Assembly: GCA_963766365.1 (NCBI GenBank) | Contig: CAVXZK010000006.1 | Coordinates: 124,001 to 188,000, forward strand | Reading direction: 5' to 3' | Source: JALORV01 sp963766365 | Lineage (GTDB): Bacteria; Pseudomonadota; Gammaproteobacteria; Burkholderiales; Burkholderiaceae_F | Length of the DNA stretch: 64,000 nucleotides | Part shown: in pieces, positions 27,032-37,450 of the stretch | How the letters are laid out: the number at the start of each line of letters is the position of its first letter | Position numbering within the stretch: the stretch's first letter is position 1 | Notes under the pieces: model-generated | Told to the model about the DNA's origin: nothing | Seen by the model: the letters and a program-made list of their open reading frames with translations, nothing else | Databases searched by the model: none | Translations under genes and position numbers: made by a program

Positions 27032-27586
27032 TCAGTGCAGGACCCGCGCGAATACCGCGGCCAGCAGGAGCGTGTAAAAGGCGGCCATCAGGTCATCCGC
27101 CATCACGCCGACGCCGTTCTTCCAGCGCCGGTCCAGCGCGCGGATCGGTGGCGGCTTCAGGATGTCGAACAGCCGGAAAGTGAGGAATCCCAGCGCCTGG
27201 GCCAGCAGCGTCGAGGGCAGCATCAGCAACACGATCCAGATCGCAACAATCTCGTCGATGACGATCGCGCCGTGGTCCGGACGGCCAAGATCCCGGCCGG
27301 TCCGCTCCGCGCACAGCGCGCCGACCAGCAGCGTCGCGACGATGACGACCACCCAGGCTGCCGGCGTCAGCCAGTCATCCAGCGCGACGAAGGCACCCCA
27401 GCCGGCGAGGGTGCCCCAGGTGCCGGGAGCCGGGCGCAGCAGGCCACTGCCGAAACCGAACGCCACCCCGTGCGCCGGGTGCGCGAGCATGAACGCGAGC
27501 GACGGTTCAGGCGCCGCCGCCGGCAGTCGGCTGGCCGCGGTCACCGGATTGTGCGCAGCGGCCGCCGGCGGCGAAGGCTCGTTCAT
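27032..27586 (-). CDS. pgpA: Phosphatidylglycerophosphatase A
   Basis: 184 residues, inner-membrane enzyme that dephosphorylates PGP to phosphatidylglycerol. Family pieces: FGSGLLRPAPGTWGTLAGW, VIDEIVAIWIV and FRLFDILKPPPI, and four membrane helices. The N-terminal ~25 residues are Ala/Pro-rich and extra. Its ATG overlaps the thiL stop by four bases. Confidence 0.95.
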   Translation of the reverse strand: MNEPSPPAAAAHNPVTAASRLPAAAPEPSLAFMLAHPAHGVAFGFGSGLLRPAPGTWGTLAGWGAFVALDDWLTPAAWVVVIVATLLVGALCAERTGRDLGRPDHGAIVIDEIVAIWIVLLMLPSTLLAQALGFLTFRLFDILKPPPIRALDRRWKNGVGVMADDLMAAFYTLLLAAVFARVLH

Positions 27587-28563
27587 GGGCGGAAATGATC
27601 GAACGCGCGGGCCGCGATGTCCACCGCCCGCCCGTCTGCATCGACCACCGTCAGTCCGGTCCCCTCGCGCAAGTAGCCAATCCGGGTGACGGTCACGCCG
27701 GCCTCCGCACCGGCTGCCCGGACGGCGTGGACTGCCGACGGCGGCGCTGCAAACAACAGTTCGTAGTCGTCCCCTCCCGAGAACACACAGCGCTGTTGCA
27801 TTGCGGCATCGCAGCGCTTGAGCGCGGGGGATCGAGGTACCGCGTTCCAGTCGACTGTGGCGGCCAGTCCCGAGGCCTTCAGGAGGTGCCCCAGATCGCC
27901 GGCCAACCCGTCCGAGACGTCGATCGCGGCACTGGCCACGCTGCGCAACGCCAGACCCAGCGGCACCCGCGGCTGCGGCCGTTCGAGTCGCGCGATCGCC
28001 ACACGCGCGTCGGCCTCGGGGAGTGCCTGTTCGCCCAGCCGACAGGCCAGACCCAGCGCACCGTCGCCGAGCATGCCGGACACCCAGAGTTCATCGCCGG
28101 CCGACGCGCCCGCGCGCAACAACGCCTGGCCGCGCGGCACCTCACCGAGTGCGGTGATCGTGATCGTGACCCCGGCGAGCGCGCGCGTCGTGTCACCACC
28201 GGCCAGGGTGCAGCCATGGGCATCGGCCAGAGCGAACAAGCCGCGCGTGAACGCCGCCAGCCAGGTCTCGTCGGCACGCGGCAGCGCAATCGCCAGGACG
28301 AAGCAACGCGGCTGGGCGCCGCAGGCCGCCAGATCCGACAGATTCACCGCCAGCGCCTTGTGGCCGAGCGATTCCGGGTCAACGCCGGCCAGGAAGTGAA
28401 CACCCTCGACCAGCATGTCGGTGGTGACGGCCCACTGCAACTCGGGTCCGCCATCGATAAGTGCGCAATCGTCACCGATGCCCAGGTCCACGCGCGAGCC
28501 TCTCGCGTGGTCACGCGCGAAGTAGCGGTCGATCAGTTCGAATTCGCCGGCCGGCTCAGGCAT
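27583..28563 (-). CDS. thiL: Thiamine-monophosphate kinase
   Basis: 326 residues, PurM-like fold; makes thiamine diphosphate from the monophosphate and ATP. Seen: LGIGDDCALID, TTDMLVEGVHFL, HKALAVNLSDLAACGA, TLAGGDTTR, AIDVSDGLAGDLGHLL and GGDDYELLFAAP. Complete. Same operon as pgpA, nusB and ribH. Confidence 0.97.
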   Translation of the reverse strand: MPEPAGEFELIDRYFARDHARGSRVDLGIGDDCALIDGGPELQWAVTTDMLVEGVHFLAGVDPESLGHKALAVNLSDLAACGAQPRCFVLAIALPRADETWLAAFTRGLFALADAHGCTLAGGDTTRALAGVTITITALGEVPRGQALLRAGASAGDELWVSGMLGDGALGLACRLGEQALPEADARVAIARLERPQPRVPLGLALRSVASAAIDVSDGLAGDLGHLLKASGLAATVDWNAVPRSPALKRCDAAMQQRCVFSGGDDYELLFAAPPSAVHAVRAAGAEAGVTVTRIGYLREGTGLTVVDADGRAVDIAARAFDHFRP

Positions 28564-28593
28564 CGCCGTCTCCCAACCGTTGGCGTGCGGGGC

Positions 28594-29085
28594 TCAGGCG
28601 CGGGCGGTGACTTCGGCCGGACGCAGTTGCGCCGCGACCTTGTCGAGCACGCCATTGACGTACTTGAAGCCCTCGGTGCCGCCAAAGCTCTTCGCGAGCT
28701 CGACGGCTTCATTGATGATGACCCGGTATGGAATTTCGGCGCGGTGCCTGAGCTCGTAGGTCGCGAGCAGCAGAATGCCGTGTTCGACCGGCGACAGCGC
28801 CTCGACCGCGCGGTCCAGATGCGGCCCGAAGTCGGCACGCAGCGCCGCAGCGCCGTCGATCGCGCCATTCAGCAGCTCGCGGTAGTGCTGCATGTCGGTC
28901 CGTGCTTCGAGTTCCGCCAAGCCCTCGGCGCCCCGCGTATCGGCAAGGTGGCCTTCGATCGCCGCAGCATCCTGGCCGCCGACCAGCCACTGGTACAGGC
29001 CCTGCACGGCGAGTTCGCGTGCGCGGCGCCGGGCGCTGCGGCTGCCGCCGCGGGCCGCCGAAGGCTCACTCGTCGCTGGCTTCAT
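28594..29085 (-). CDS. nusB: Transcription antitermination protein NusB
   Basis: 163 residues, all-helical RNA-binding factor of rRNA antitermination complexes. Seen: RRRARELAVQGLYQW, SPVEHGILLLATYEL, PYRVIINEAVELAKSFGG and FVNGVLDK-like YVNGVLDK. The start lies inside the end of ribH: ATG 29085 or 29091; the former was chosen by family length. Confidence 0.95.
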   Translation of the reverse strand: MKPATSEPSAARGGSRSARRRARELAVQGLYQWLVGGQDAAAIEGHLADTRGAEGLAELEARTDMQHYRELLNGAIDGAAALRADFGPHLDRAVEALSPVEHGILLLATYELRHRAEIPYRVIINEAVELAKSFGGTEGFKYVNGVLDKVAAQLRPAEVTARA

Positions 29086-29551
29086 CGCCATCTTCGTCCA
29101 GCGCCAGCGCGAGGTTCGCCATCTCGACGGCGACGCGCGCCGCGTCACGGCCCTTTTCAGCGACGCGGGCGCGCGCCTGCTCGTCGCTTTCGGTCGTGAT
29201 GATGCCGTTGGCGACCGGAACCCCGTAGGTCAGCGCGATCTGCGCCACGCCCCGGGCCGACTCGTTGGAGACGACCTCGAAGTGATAAGTCTCGCCGCGG
29301 ATCACGCAGCCCAACGCGATCAACGCGTCGAAATCCTCGGTCGCCGCGAGCCGGGCCAGCACCACCGGGATCTCGAGCGCACCTGGCACGGTCACGTGCG
29401 TGATGTCGTCTTCATCGACGCCGAGGGTGATCAGTTCAGTCAGGCAGGCGTCCGCCAGCGCACGTCCGGCCCATTCATTGAAGCGCGCCTGCACGATGCC
29501 AATGCGCAACTCGGCACCATCAAAATCCGGCGGGACGAAATCGACGGCCAT
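29066..29551 (-). CDS. ribH: 6,7-dimethyl-8-ribityllumazine synthase
   Basis: 161 residues; forms lumazine from the DHBP and pyrimidine intermediates, the step before riboflavin synthase. Seen: RIGIVQARFNEW, VTVPGALEIPVVLARLA, ALIALGCVIRGETYHFE and PVANGIITTE. The histidine of TYHFEVV is the catalytic one. Eight bases follow the ribB stop; the 3' end overlaps nusB. Confidence 0.97.
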   Translation of the reverse strand: MAVDFVPPDFDGAELRIGIVQARFNEWAGRALADACLTELITLGVDEDDITHVTVPGALEIPVVLARLAATEDFDALIALGCVIRGETYHFEVVSNESARGVAQIALTYGVPVANGIITTESDEQARARVAEKGRDAARVAVEMANLALALDEDGDEASDE

Positions 29552-29559
29552 TTCCTCTC

Positions 29560-30705
<1,146 letters not shown>

Positions 30706-30770
30706 GGGGAAAGGACGCCTGGCGCCGGGCGGCGCATAGAAGACCCGGATTCTAGGCCCTGCGAGGGGTC

Positions 30771-31901
30771 TCAGCGCTGGCCGAACGTCAGGGATCCGAA
30801 GATCGCGCCGGCCTCCCGTGGCAGCGCGCGCCAGTACTGATGCGGGCCGGTCACGGTGCCACCCAGTTCGGCGGCGGCACGCCACGGCCAGCGCGGATCG
30901 AACAGCATGCCGCGGGCGAGCGCGACCAGGTCGGCACGGCCCTCAGCGACGATGGCCTCCGCCTGTCGCGGTTCGGTGATCAGGCCAACCGCCATCGTGG
31001 CCACCCCGACCTCGTTGCGGATGATCTCGGCGAAGGGAACCTGATAGCCAGGAGCCGGCTTGATCTTCTGCTCCGGCGACACGCCGCCGCTCGACACATC
31101 GATCCAGTCGCAGCCGCGCGCCTTGAGTTCGCGTGCCAGCACCAGCGACTGTTGCAGCGTCCAGCTTTCCCGCGGCGGCTCGGCGTCGTCCAGCCAGTCG
31201 GTCGCCGAGATGCGCATGCCGACCGGCCGCTCCGCCGGAAACTCGGCGCGGACGGTGTCGAAGATCTCCAGCGGGAAGCGCATGCGGTTCTCGAGCGAGC
31301 CGCCGTAGCGATCGGAGCGCCGGTTGGCGACCGGCGACAGGAACTCATGCAGCAGGTAGCCGTGTGCGGCATGTACTTCGATCGCCTCGATGCCGAGGCG
31401 CGCAGCGCGCCGCGTGGCGTCGGCAAACGCCTGTCGAAGCCGTGCGAGTTCGTCCTCGTCGAGCGCTCGCGGCGGCGCTTCGCCGGGCGCGTGGGCGACC
31501 GCCGACGGCGCCTCCGGGGCCCAGCCGCCTTCGGACGGCGGCAGCAAGCGCCCGCCGTTCCACGGCTCGCGGCTCGAGCCCTTGCGCCCCGCATGGGCGA
31601 GCTGGATCGCCACCGGAATCGGCGCAATCGCGCGGATCATCCGAAGCACGCCGGCGAGCGCCTCCTCATTGGCATCGCTGTAGAGCCCGAGGTCGCCCGG
31701 CGTGATGCGCCCCGCCGGCGTGACCGCCGTGGCCTCGATGCAGAGCAGTCCGGCACCTGACAGGGCCAGGGAACCTAGGTGCGCCCGGTGCCAGTCGCCG
31801 GCGCTCCCATCGTGCGCGGAGTACTGGCACATCGGCGAGACGACGATGCGGTTGGGCAGTTCGAGCGAGCGCAGCGAAAATGGCGAGAAGAGTATGGACA
31901 T
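30771..31901 (-). CDS. Old-yellow-enzyme family NADH:flavin oxidoreductase (YqjM/XenA type)
   Basis: 376 residues, FMN-binding TIM barrel that reduces activated alkenes. Seen: N-terminal NRIVVSPMCQYSAHDG, where C25 marks the thermophilic/YqjM-like subgroup, VAIQLAHAGRKGS, EVHAAHGYLLHEFLSPVANR and VALARGMLFDPRWPW. Natural substrate unknown. It sits inside the riboflavin cluster, in keeping with a flavoprotein. Confidence 0.93.
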   Translation of the reverse strand: MSILFSPFSLRSLELPNRIVVSPMCQYSAHDGSAGDWHRAHLGSLALSGAGLLCIEATAVTPAGRITPGDLGLYSDANEEALAGVLRMIRAIAPIPVAIQLAHAGRKGSSREPWNGGRLLPPSEGGWAPEAPSAVAHAPGEAPPRALDEDELARLRQAFADATRRAARLGIEAIEVHAAHGYLLHEFLSPVANRRSDRYGGSLENRMRFPLEIFDTVRAEFPAERPVGMRISATDWLDDAEPPRESWTLQQSLVLARELKARGCDWIDVSSGGVSPEQKIKPAPGYQVPFAEIIRNEVGVATMAVGLITEPRQAEAIVAEGRADLVALARGMLFDPRWPWRAAAELGGTVTGPHQYWRALPREAGAIFGSLTFGQR

Positions 31902-31925
31902 GGGATGGGAAGTACCGGGCGTGGT

Positions 31926-32606
31926 TCAGCGGTGCAGCAGCACCACCGAAAGGTTCCAAAGCAGGTGCGCCACCATCGGCGGCAGCAGGCTGCCCGTACG
32001 GGCGCGTAGCCAAAGATAGAGCATCGCCGCGGGCACCACACCCAGGAGCAGTCCCGGCCGCAAGCCATGCAGCGCGATGAACGCCGCCGTCACGACGAGG
32101 CCGCCGATGCCGATCGACGCGCCCCACAGCGTCCAGCGTGGCGGTGCTGCCCGGTCTGCGAGCGCGAGTATCACGCCGCGCATCACCAGTTCCTCCGCCA
32201 GCGCCGCCACTACTACGGCAACGACAAGCGCTGCCGGGACCGGCACCGGGTCGGCACCGCGCGCCATGAGGACGAGCCCATGGGCCACCAGCGCGGCCGT
32301 CGTGACCGCGACCGCGGGCCCCACACTGCCCGGTCGAGGCGGCACGAGCCCGATCTCATCGCGGCGCAGTCGGCCGAGCGCGAGCAGCGGCTGCACCGCG
32401 AGCCACACGGCCCCCGCTGCGATCGCGGGCGAAAACGCGCGCCACGCTCCACCGAGCAGCCACCACGCGCTCGCCAGCGCGACAACGTAGAGGACCAGGA
32501 GCGCGATGGCCCCGACGGCGTTGGGACGCTCATCGCGTCCGGCGATGAAGACGAGTGAAGCGCCGATCGCCAGCGCAAGCAGCCAGCCGGCGACGCGATC
32601 GTCCAT
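31926..32606 (-). CDS. CPBP-family intramembrane metalloprotease-like protein
   Basis: 226 residues, six to eight membrane helices. CPBP/Abi motifs: EELVMRG (EExxxR), a later HG in ALHGLRPGLL, and HLLWN near the end. Bacterial members are mostly of unknown role, some in immunity or prenylated-protein processing. It lies six bases downstream of ribE, co-oriented with it. Confidence 0.85.
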   Translation of the reverse strand: MDDRVAGWLLALAIGASLVFIAGRDERPNAVGAIALLVLYVVALASAWWLLGGAWRAFSPAIAAGAVWLAVQPLLALGRLRRDEIGLVPPRPGSVGPAVAVTTAALVAHGLVLMARGADPVPVPAALVVAVVVAALAEELVMRGVILALADRAAPPRWTLWGASIGIGGLVVTAAFIALHGLRPGLLLGVVPAAMLYLWLRARTGSLLPPMVAHLLWNLSVVLLHR

Positions 32607-32612
32607 GCAGCG

Positions 32613-33218
32613 CTATCGGCCCGGCAGCATGCGCTCGACGTACCGCGCGATCAGGTCAACTTCCAGGTTCACGCGCGCACCGGCCTCGAGCTGTCCCAGC
32701 GTCGTCACCTCATTCGTGTGCGGAATGACGTTGATCGAAAACTCACAGCCCTCGGCAGTATCTGCCACTCGGTTCACTGTCAGGCTCACGCCGTTCACTG
32801 CGATCGATCCCTTGATGGCCAGGAATCGCGCCAGCGCCTCGGGCGCGAGGATGACCAGCTCCCACGATTCGCCGACCGGCGCATAGCGCACGACGGCGCC
32901 GATGCCGTCCACGTGCCCGGCGACCAGATGACCGCCGATGGCATCCCCGATCTTCAGCGACGTTTCGATATTGACGTCGCCGGGCGCGTTGAGTCCACAG
33001 GTGCGCGCCAGGCTCTCGGCCGAGACGTCGCACCGGAAGCGCGCTCCCTCGACCACCGTCGCGGTCATGCAGGCGCCGTTGAGCGCGATGCTGTCGCCGA
33101 CCTGCGCCTGGAAGCCGGTCACGCGCGAAGCATCCACGGTGATGCGCACGCCACCATCCGCGGCAAGCGGCTCGACGTGCGTGATGCGCCCGATGCCCTG
33201 GATCAGTCCGGTGAACAT
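32613..33218 (-). CDS. ribE: Riboflavin synthase (alpha subunit)
   Basis: 201 residues in two lumazine-binding repeats; dismutates two lumazines into riboflavin. Seen: MFTGLIQGIGRI, SIALNGACMTATV and SIAVNGVSLTVNRV, the paired repeat motifs, and HLVAGHVDG. Three bases after ribD, clearly the same operon. Confidence 0.97.
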   Translation of the reverse strand: MFTGLIQGIGRITHVEPLAADGGVRITVDASRVTGFQAQVGDSIALNGACMTATVVEGARFRCDVSAESLARTCGLNAPGDVNIETSLKIGDAIGGHLVAGHVDGIGAVVRYAPVGESWELVILAPEALARFLAIKGSIAVNGVSLTVNRVADTAEGCEFSINVIPHTNEVTTLGQLEAGARVNLEVDLIARYVERMLPGR

Positions 33219-33221
33219 CGT

Positions 33222-34316
33222 TCAGACCAGCCGCGCAAGGATGCGCACGTCGTCGCCCACCGAGGTCACCTCACGAAACTGCAGGCGCTGCGCATGCGCG
33301 AGATCCGAGAGTTCGGGCAGGTGCACCATGCCCTGGGCTTCGCCGAGCAGCATCGGCGCGAGATAAACCAGCAGTTCATCGACAACACCCGCTTTCACCA
33401 ATGATCCGTTCAGGCGAAAACCCGCTTCCACGTGCACCTCGTTCACGTGCCGGCGCGCGAGCTCCTGCATCAGTGCAGGCAGGTCGACCTTGCCCTGGGC
33501 GTTCGGCAGTTCGGCGATCTCCGCACCCCGTTCTTTCAGGGCCATCTTCCGATCACGGTCGGTCGACGCGGTCACGACCAGCACCTTGCCCCGGCCTTCG
33601 AACAGGCGCGCGGCAGGATTCACCTCCAGCCGGCTGTCCACCAGCACGCGCAGGGGCTGGCGCGTCGTCTCGACGAGGCGCACGTCGAGTTGGGGGTTGT
33701 CCGCCCGCACGGTGCCGATGCCGGTCAGCACGGCCCCGGCCCGGGCGCGCCAGGCATGGCTGTCGCGGCGCGCCGATTCGGAGGTGATCCACTTCGACAC
33801 GCCATTTTCCAGCGCGGTCTTGCCATCGAGGCTGGCCGCGATCTTCATGCGTACCCAGGGACGGCCGCGCTGCATGCGCGAGAAGAAACCGACATTGATG
33901 TCGGCGGCTTCCTGTTCCAGCAGCCCGCAACGAACATCGATGTCGGCACTGCGCAGCATTTCCAGTCCACCTCCGGCCACGAGCGGGTTCGGATCCTCGA
34001 CGGCCGCGATGACCCGGCCGACGTGGGCCTCGATCAACGCGGTGGCGCACGGCGGCGTGCGCCCGAAGTGGCTGCAGGGTTCGAGTGACACATAGACAGT
34101 GGCGCCGCGCACGTCGTGACCACTACGGCGGGCGTCGAGCAGGGCCTCGACTTCTGCGTGGTTCGAGCCCGGCGCCTGGGTCCAGCCTTCGCCGATGACC
34201 CGACCCTCGCGCACAATCACACAGCCGACGCGCGGATTGGGCTCCGCGTCGTAGAGCGCCCGGGTCGCGAGCACGAGCGCACGCGACATAAACTCGTGGT
34301 CGGCTTCGTCGTACAT
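33222..34316 (-). CDS. ribD: Bifunctional riboflavin deaminase/reductase RibD
   Basis: 364 residues. N-terminal cytidine-deaminase-like half with zinc ligands H53, C81, C90 and proton carrier E55 (HAEVEALL, EPCSHFGRTPPC); C-terminal reductase half from about 148 (RPWVRMKIAASLDGKTA, VLTGIGTVRADNPQLDVRL). Both halves look intact. Its ATG overlaps the stop of the MscS-family gene by one base. Confidence 0.97.
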   Translation of the reverse strand: MYDEADHEFMSRALVLATRALYDAEPNPRVGCVIVREGRVIGEGWTQAPGSNHAEVEALLDARRSGHDVRGATVYVSLEPCSHFGRTPPCATALIEAHVGRVIAAVEDPNPLVAGGGLEMLRSADIDVRCGLLEQEAADINVGFFSRMQRGRPWVRMKIAASLDGKTALENGVSKWITSESARRDSHAWRARAGAVLTGIGTVRADNPQLDVRLVETTRQPLRVLVDSRLEVNPAARLFEGRGKVLVVTASTDRDRKMALKERGAEIAELPNAQGKVDLPALMQELARRHVNEVHVEAGFRLNGSLVKAGVVDELLVYLAPMLLGEAQGMVHLPELSDLAHAQRLQFREVTSVGDDVRILARLV

Positions 34317-36652
34317 CAGGATGCCTGCGCCGGTGGGACCGAACGTCCGACCACCTCGATCTGCAACGGCTGCGCGGTATCGAGGTGGATATCGCGCTGC
34401 GGAAAGGCGATCGAGATGCCGGCGTCGGCGAAGCGCTTCTCGAGCATGAAACGCAGATCGCTCGTCACCTGCATGCCGTTGACCTTTGCCAGATCGACCC
34501 AGAAGTACAGGGCAAACACCAGCGCGTTGTCGCCGAAGTCCTCAAAGATCACGAATGGCGCCGGATCTTTCAGCACACGCCCATGCTCGTCGGCGGTCGA
34601 CTTCATGATGTCCGCCACCTGCCGCGTCGGCGATCCGTAGGCCACCCCGACCCTGACGACGCGCCGCATCATCGGCGTTTCGCCCGTCCAGTTCGTCACC
34701 TTGTTCTCGAGCAGCAGTGAGTTGGGAACCATTGTCTCGATGCCGTCGAACTGCCGCACCGTTGTGGAACGCACGTCGACCGCAGTCACGACGCCCTGCA
34801 CGCCGTCAACGTCGACGATGTCGCCAACGCGGACCTTGCGCTCGAACAACACGATGATGCCGCTGATGAAGTTGCGCAGCAGCGTCTGCGTGCCGAAGCC
34901 GACACCGATGGCAAGCGCGCCGCCCATGAACGCGAAGACCGTGAGAGGGATGCGCGCCAGGTTCAGCGTGACCACCAGCAGGATGAATCCCGCGAGCAGC
35001 ATGATCCAGCGCCGCAGCACGCGTGCCTGCGGCTCTTCCATCGCAAAACGCCCAATCATGATGCGCTGCGCACGCGTTGCGAGGAAACCGACGACCTTCA
35101 TGCCGATCAGGAAGATCAGCAGCGCACCGATACTCTTGCCGACGGTGACGCCGCGCGACAGCGAGACCTGCTTGCCACCGATGTCGACCGTATCCTCGAC
35201 CGCGAACAGTTCGAAGTTCCAGACGCCGCGCGCGACGTCCTTGACGTCGACCCAGGCGTCGGCAACGCGCTCCGACGCATCCCGCTGCCTGGTGGAGTCC
35301 GCGTATTCGCGTTTCCAGCGACTCTGCGCCGTAGCGAGCCGCGACGACAGCGCCTGCAGCTCGCTCACCGCGCTCGCGGCCCCCTGGACGATCCCGAGCG
35401 CAGCGAGTTCGTGGCGCCGTCCCGGTGCGTTCTCGTCCAGCGCCTCGACGCGGCGCTGCTGGTTCTGGACCGCGGCATCGGCCAGATTGCCCAGGTCCGC
35501 CGCGAACGACTTCAGCGTATCCACGCGGGCAAGCGATGCCTCGAGAGACTTCTCCGCAGCCTGGCGCTCCTCCGCGCTTGGACTGTTCAGCGCCGCAAAG
35601 CGCTGACGCCACGCTTCCACCGCAAGAGGCACCAGGCTGCGCAGCGTCGTCAGCGCGCTGTGCTCCGTGCGCAGTGCTTCGAGTGCAGCATTCGCGGCCT
35701 CCAGACGAACCTGCAGCTCGGCGTGATGCCGCACGTCGGCCACGGTCTTGGCCGCCGGCAACGCCGCGAGGGCAGTCATCGCCTGGTCGCGTTCGCGCGT
35801 CATTCTGCTGCGCAGTGCCACCGATTCTTCAAGACGCTTCTCGAGTGCCGCTTGCTCGCCCTGAAGGCCTCGGATGACCCTGTCCAGCTCCGCCTCGCTG
35901 AACCGGTAGTCGGAACCGACGGCCGCCGACTGCTTCTCCAGCAGTCGGCTGCGTGCCTGCGAGGTTGCCTGCAGCTCCGCGCTGAGATCACCCTGTAGCC
36001 GAATGAGCTGCAGGTATTCGCTGGTGCGTCGCGTGCGCAGCCGCGCAAGTTCCAGCGGCGCCGTCACTCCGTCGGTGGCCTTTTCGACAGCAAGACGCTC
36101 GGCCGCCTGGTTCGACTTGAGCTCGGCCTCCAGCCGCTCGAGTTCCGCCTGCTGCAGGGCTGCCACCGACTGATAGGAGTGCAGGCGGACGTGTTCTGCG
36201 TCGCGCTGGTCGAGCAGGCGGTCATACTGCGTCAGCGAGTATGGCCGCGGCTGCTCCATGCCCTTCCAGGCCTGCAGCGCCGTCTCTGCTGCCTCTCGGC
36301 CGGCACGCACCGCCTCGATTTCCTGCAGCAGGTCGAGCTGGGCCTGCAGCACCAGCTGGATCCGGCCGAGCAGCCAACCCAGCTCCGTGACCTGGCTCGG
36401 AGTCGCTCCGGCCGGCAAGGGATAGTGGCCACTGCGCTCGCGTTCGACGGCCTCCTGCGCAGTGACCAGCGCCGCTTCGATCCGGGTCCGCTGCTCGGCA
36501 ATCGACGCTGCCCGATCCGGCGCCTGTCGTTCGGCCGTGGTCTTGCCGAGGCCGAGCATTTTCTGCACCGATGGCGCCGCCTGGGACGCCGGCACCGCGG
36601 CCGTCAGCAACGCAATCACTGCGATGCCGAAAAGGAAGGTACGGATCCTCAC
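34316..36652 (-). CDS. Large MscS-family mechanosensitive channel with periplasmic coiled coil
   Basis: 778 residues. Signal peptide (1-26), a long helical and probably coiled-coil periplasmic region (about 30-500, rich in Glu, Arg, Ala), then membrane helices (GALLIFLIGMKVVGFLA; LAGFILLVVTLNLARI) and the MscS pore helix and beta domain (GALAIGVGFGTQTLLRN, ERKVRVGDIVDVDGVQG, MVPNSLLLENKVTNWT), ending in the alpha/beta domain. Layout is MscK/YbdG-like large channel. It should release solutes on hypo-osmotic shock. Stop overlaps ribD start. Confidence 0.92.
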   Translation of the reverse strand: MRIRTFLFGIAVIALLTAAVPASQAAPSVQKMLGLGKTTAERQAPDRAASIAEQRTRIEAALVTAQEAVERERSGHYPLPAGATPSQVTELGWLLGRIQLVLQAQLDLLQEIEAVRAGREAAETALQAWKGMEQPRPYSLTQYDRLLDQRDAEHVRLHSYQSVAALQQAELERLEAELKSNQAAERLAVEKATDGVTAPLELARLRTRRTSEYLQLIRLQGDLSAELQATSQARSRLLEKQSAAVGSDYRFSEAELDRVIRGLQGEQAALEKRLEESVALRSRMTRERDQAMTALAALPAAKTVADVRHHAELQVRLEAANAALEALRTEHSALTTLRSLVPLAVEAWRQRFAALNSPSAEERQAAEKSLEASLARVDTLKSFAADLGNLADAAVQNQQRRVEALDENAPGRRHELAALGIVQGAASAVSELQALSSRLATAQSRWKREYADSTRQRDASERVADAWVDVKDVARGVWNFELFAVEDTVDIGGKQVSLSRGVTVGKSIGALLIFLIGMKVVGFLATRAQRIMIGRFAMEEPQARVLRRWIMLLAGFILLVVTLNLARIPLTVFAFMGGALAIGVGFGTQTLLRNFISGIIVLFERKVRVGDIVDVDGVQGVVTAVDVRSTTVRQFDGIETMVPNSLLLENKVTNWTGETPMMRRVVRVGVAYGSPTRQVADIMKSTADEHGRVLKDPAPFVIFEDFGDNALVFALYFWVDLAKVNGMQVTSDLRFMLEKRFADAGISIAFPQRDIHLDTAQPLQIEVVGRSVPPAQAS

Positions 36653-36732
36653 GCGCCCGATTCTACGGAGGTTGGCACGGGCGCCTTCATTGGGCGGGAC
36701 TCACTTGGCGCCCCACGCACGGACATCAGACA

Positions 36733-36761
36733 GAAAAAAGGCCGCTGTAGGAGCAGCGGCC
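36733..36761 (-). terminator. Intrinsic terminator after small heat-shock gene
   Basis: Eight-base stem GGCCGCTG/CAGCGGCC, six-base loop, and TTTTTT on the minus strand. It lies ~55 bases after the Hsp20 stop. Confidence 0.88.
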
Positions 36762-36815
36762 CGAGCGCCAGCGGCACGGTGTTGCGCCGTGCCGCCTGAG
36801 CGGCGCCCACTTGGA

Positions 36816-37265
36816 TCAGTTGATCGTCAGCTTCTTGGTTGCCAGCGGAGCCCGCTTGGGCAGCGTCAGCGTGAGCACGCCATCTTCGTAGTGTGCGTCA
36901 GCGCCGGACTCGGTGACTTCGACCGGCAACTCGAAGGTGCGCGCATACATCGCAGCGAAGCGCTCGGTGTGCAGGACGCGTTCACCTTCCTTTTCTTCCT
37001 TCGTGGACTGCGTCTCGGCGCGGATCGAAACGCGCGTGCCTTCGATCGCGACGTCGATGTCCTCCTTCTTCACGCCGGGCATGTCGACCTTCACCTCGAA
37101 GGCGTCGCCCTTGTCGACGACGTCCATCAGGGCACGTTCCATCGCCGGCATGTCCGCGTAACGCGGCATCGGAAGCAGGTTGGTACGGTTCCAGAAATCA
37201 TCCATCCAGTCGCCGAAGAGCGGCGCGAATGGATCGGTACGACGACGTGTAAGGAGATTCGCCAT
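36816..37265 (-). CDS. Hsp20/alpha-crystallin small heat-shock protein (first copy)
   Basis: 149 residues. The alpha-crystallin domain runs from about 47 to 140 (DVVDKGDAFEVKVDMPGVKKEDIDV; GVLTLTLPKR). Such proteins hold unfolding proteins in oligomers. The start is fixed by AAAGGGGG before ATG 37265. A second Hsp20 gene is 186 bases upstream; the two are clearly paralogous (DVVDKGD, MPGV/LPGV, ERVLH, YARxFELPVEVTE). Confidence 0.95.
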   Translation of the reverse strand: MANLLTRRRTDPFAPLFGDWMDDFWNRTNLLPMPRYADMPAMERALMDVVDKGDAFEVKVDMPGVKKEDIDVAIEGTRVSIRAETQSTKEEKEGERVLHTERFAAMYARTFELPVEVTESGADAHYEDGVLTLTLPKRAPLATKKLTIN

Positions 37266-37450
37266 ATGACCCCCTTTGGCTAATGCGACCCGCTTCTCCT
37301 TGCGAGTCTTCAGTCTCAAGATAGGAACCACGAGCGTCCACTCAAGCCGCCGTCGCAGTGCCGGTTGACCCAGATCAATCGGCCCCGCGCCTGGCATTGC
37401 GCGAGCCCGCGTTGGCGCCGACCCCGCATCGCGGGCGGACGCTCTGTCAA

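Noticed and set aside
27595..29199. 534-residue plus-strand open frame opposite thiL, nusB and ribH
   Set aside because: Covers three certain genes on the other strand; low-complexity Arg/Gly-rich composition.
30706..30770. FMN riboswitch before ribB
   Set aside because: The gap is far too short, and the leader of ribD has no RFN-like sequence either, since it overlaps the MscS-family gene.
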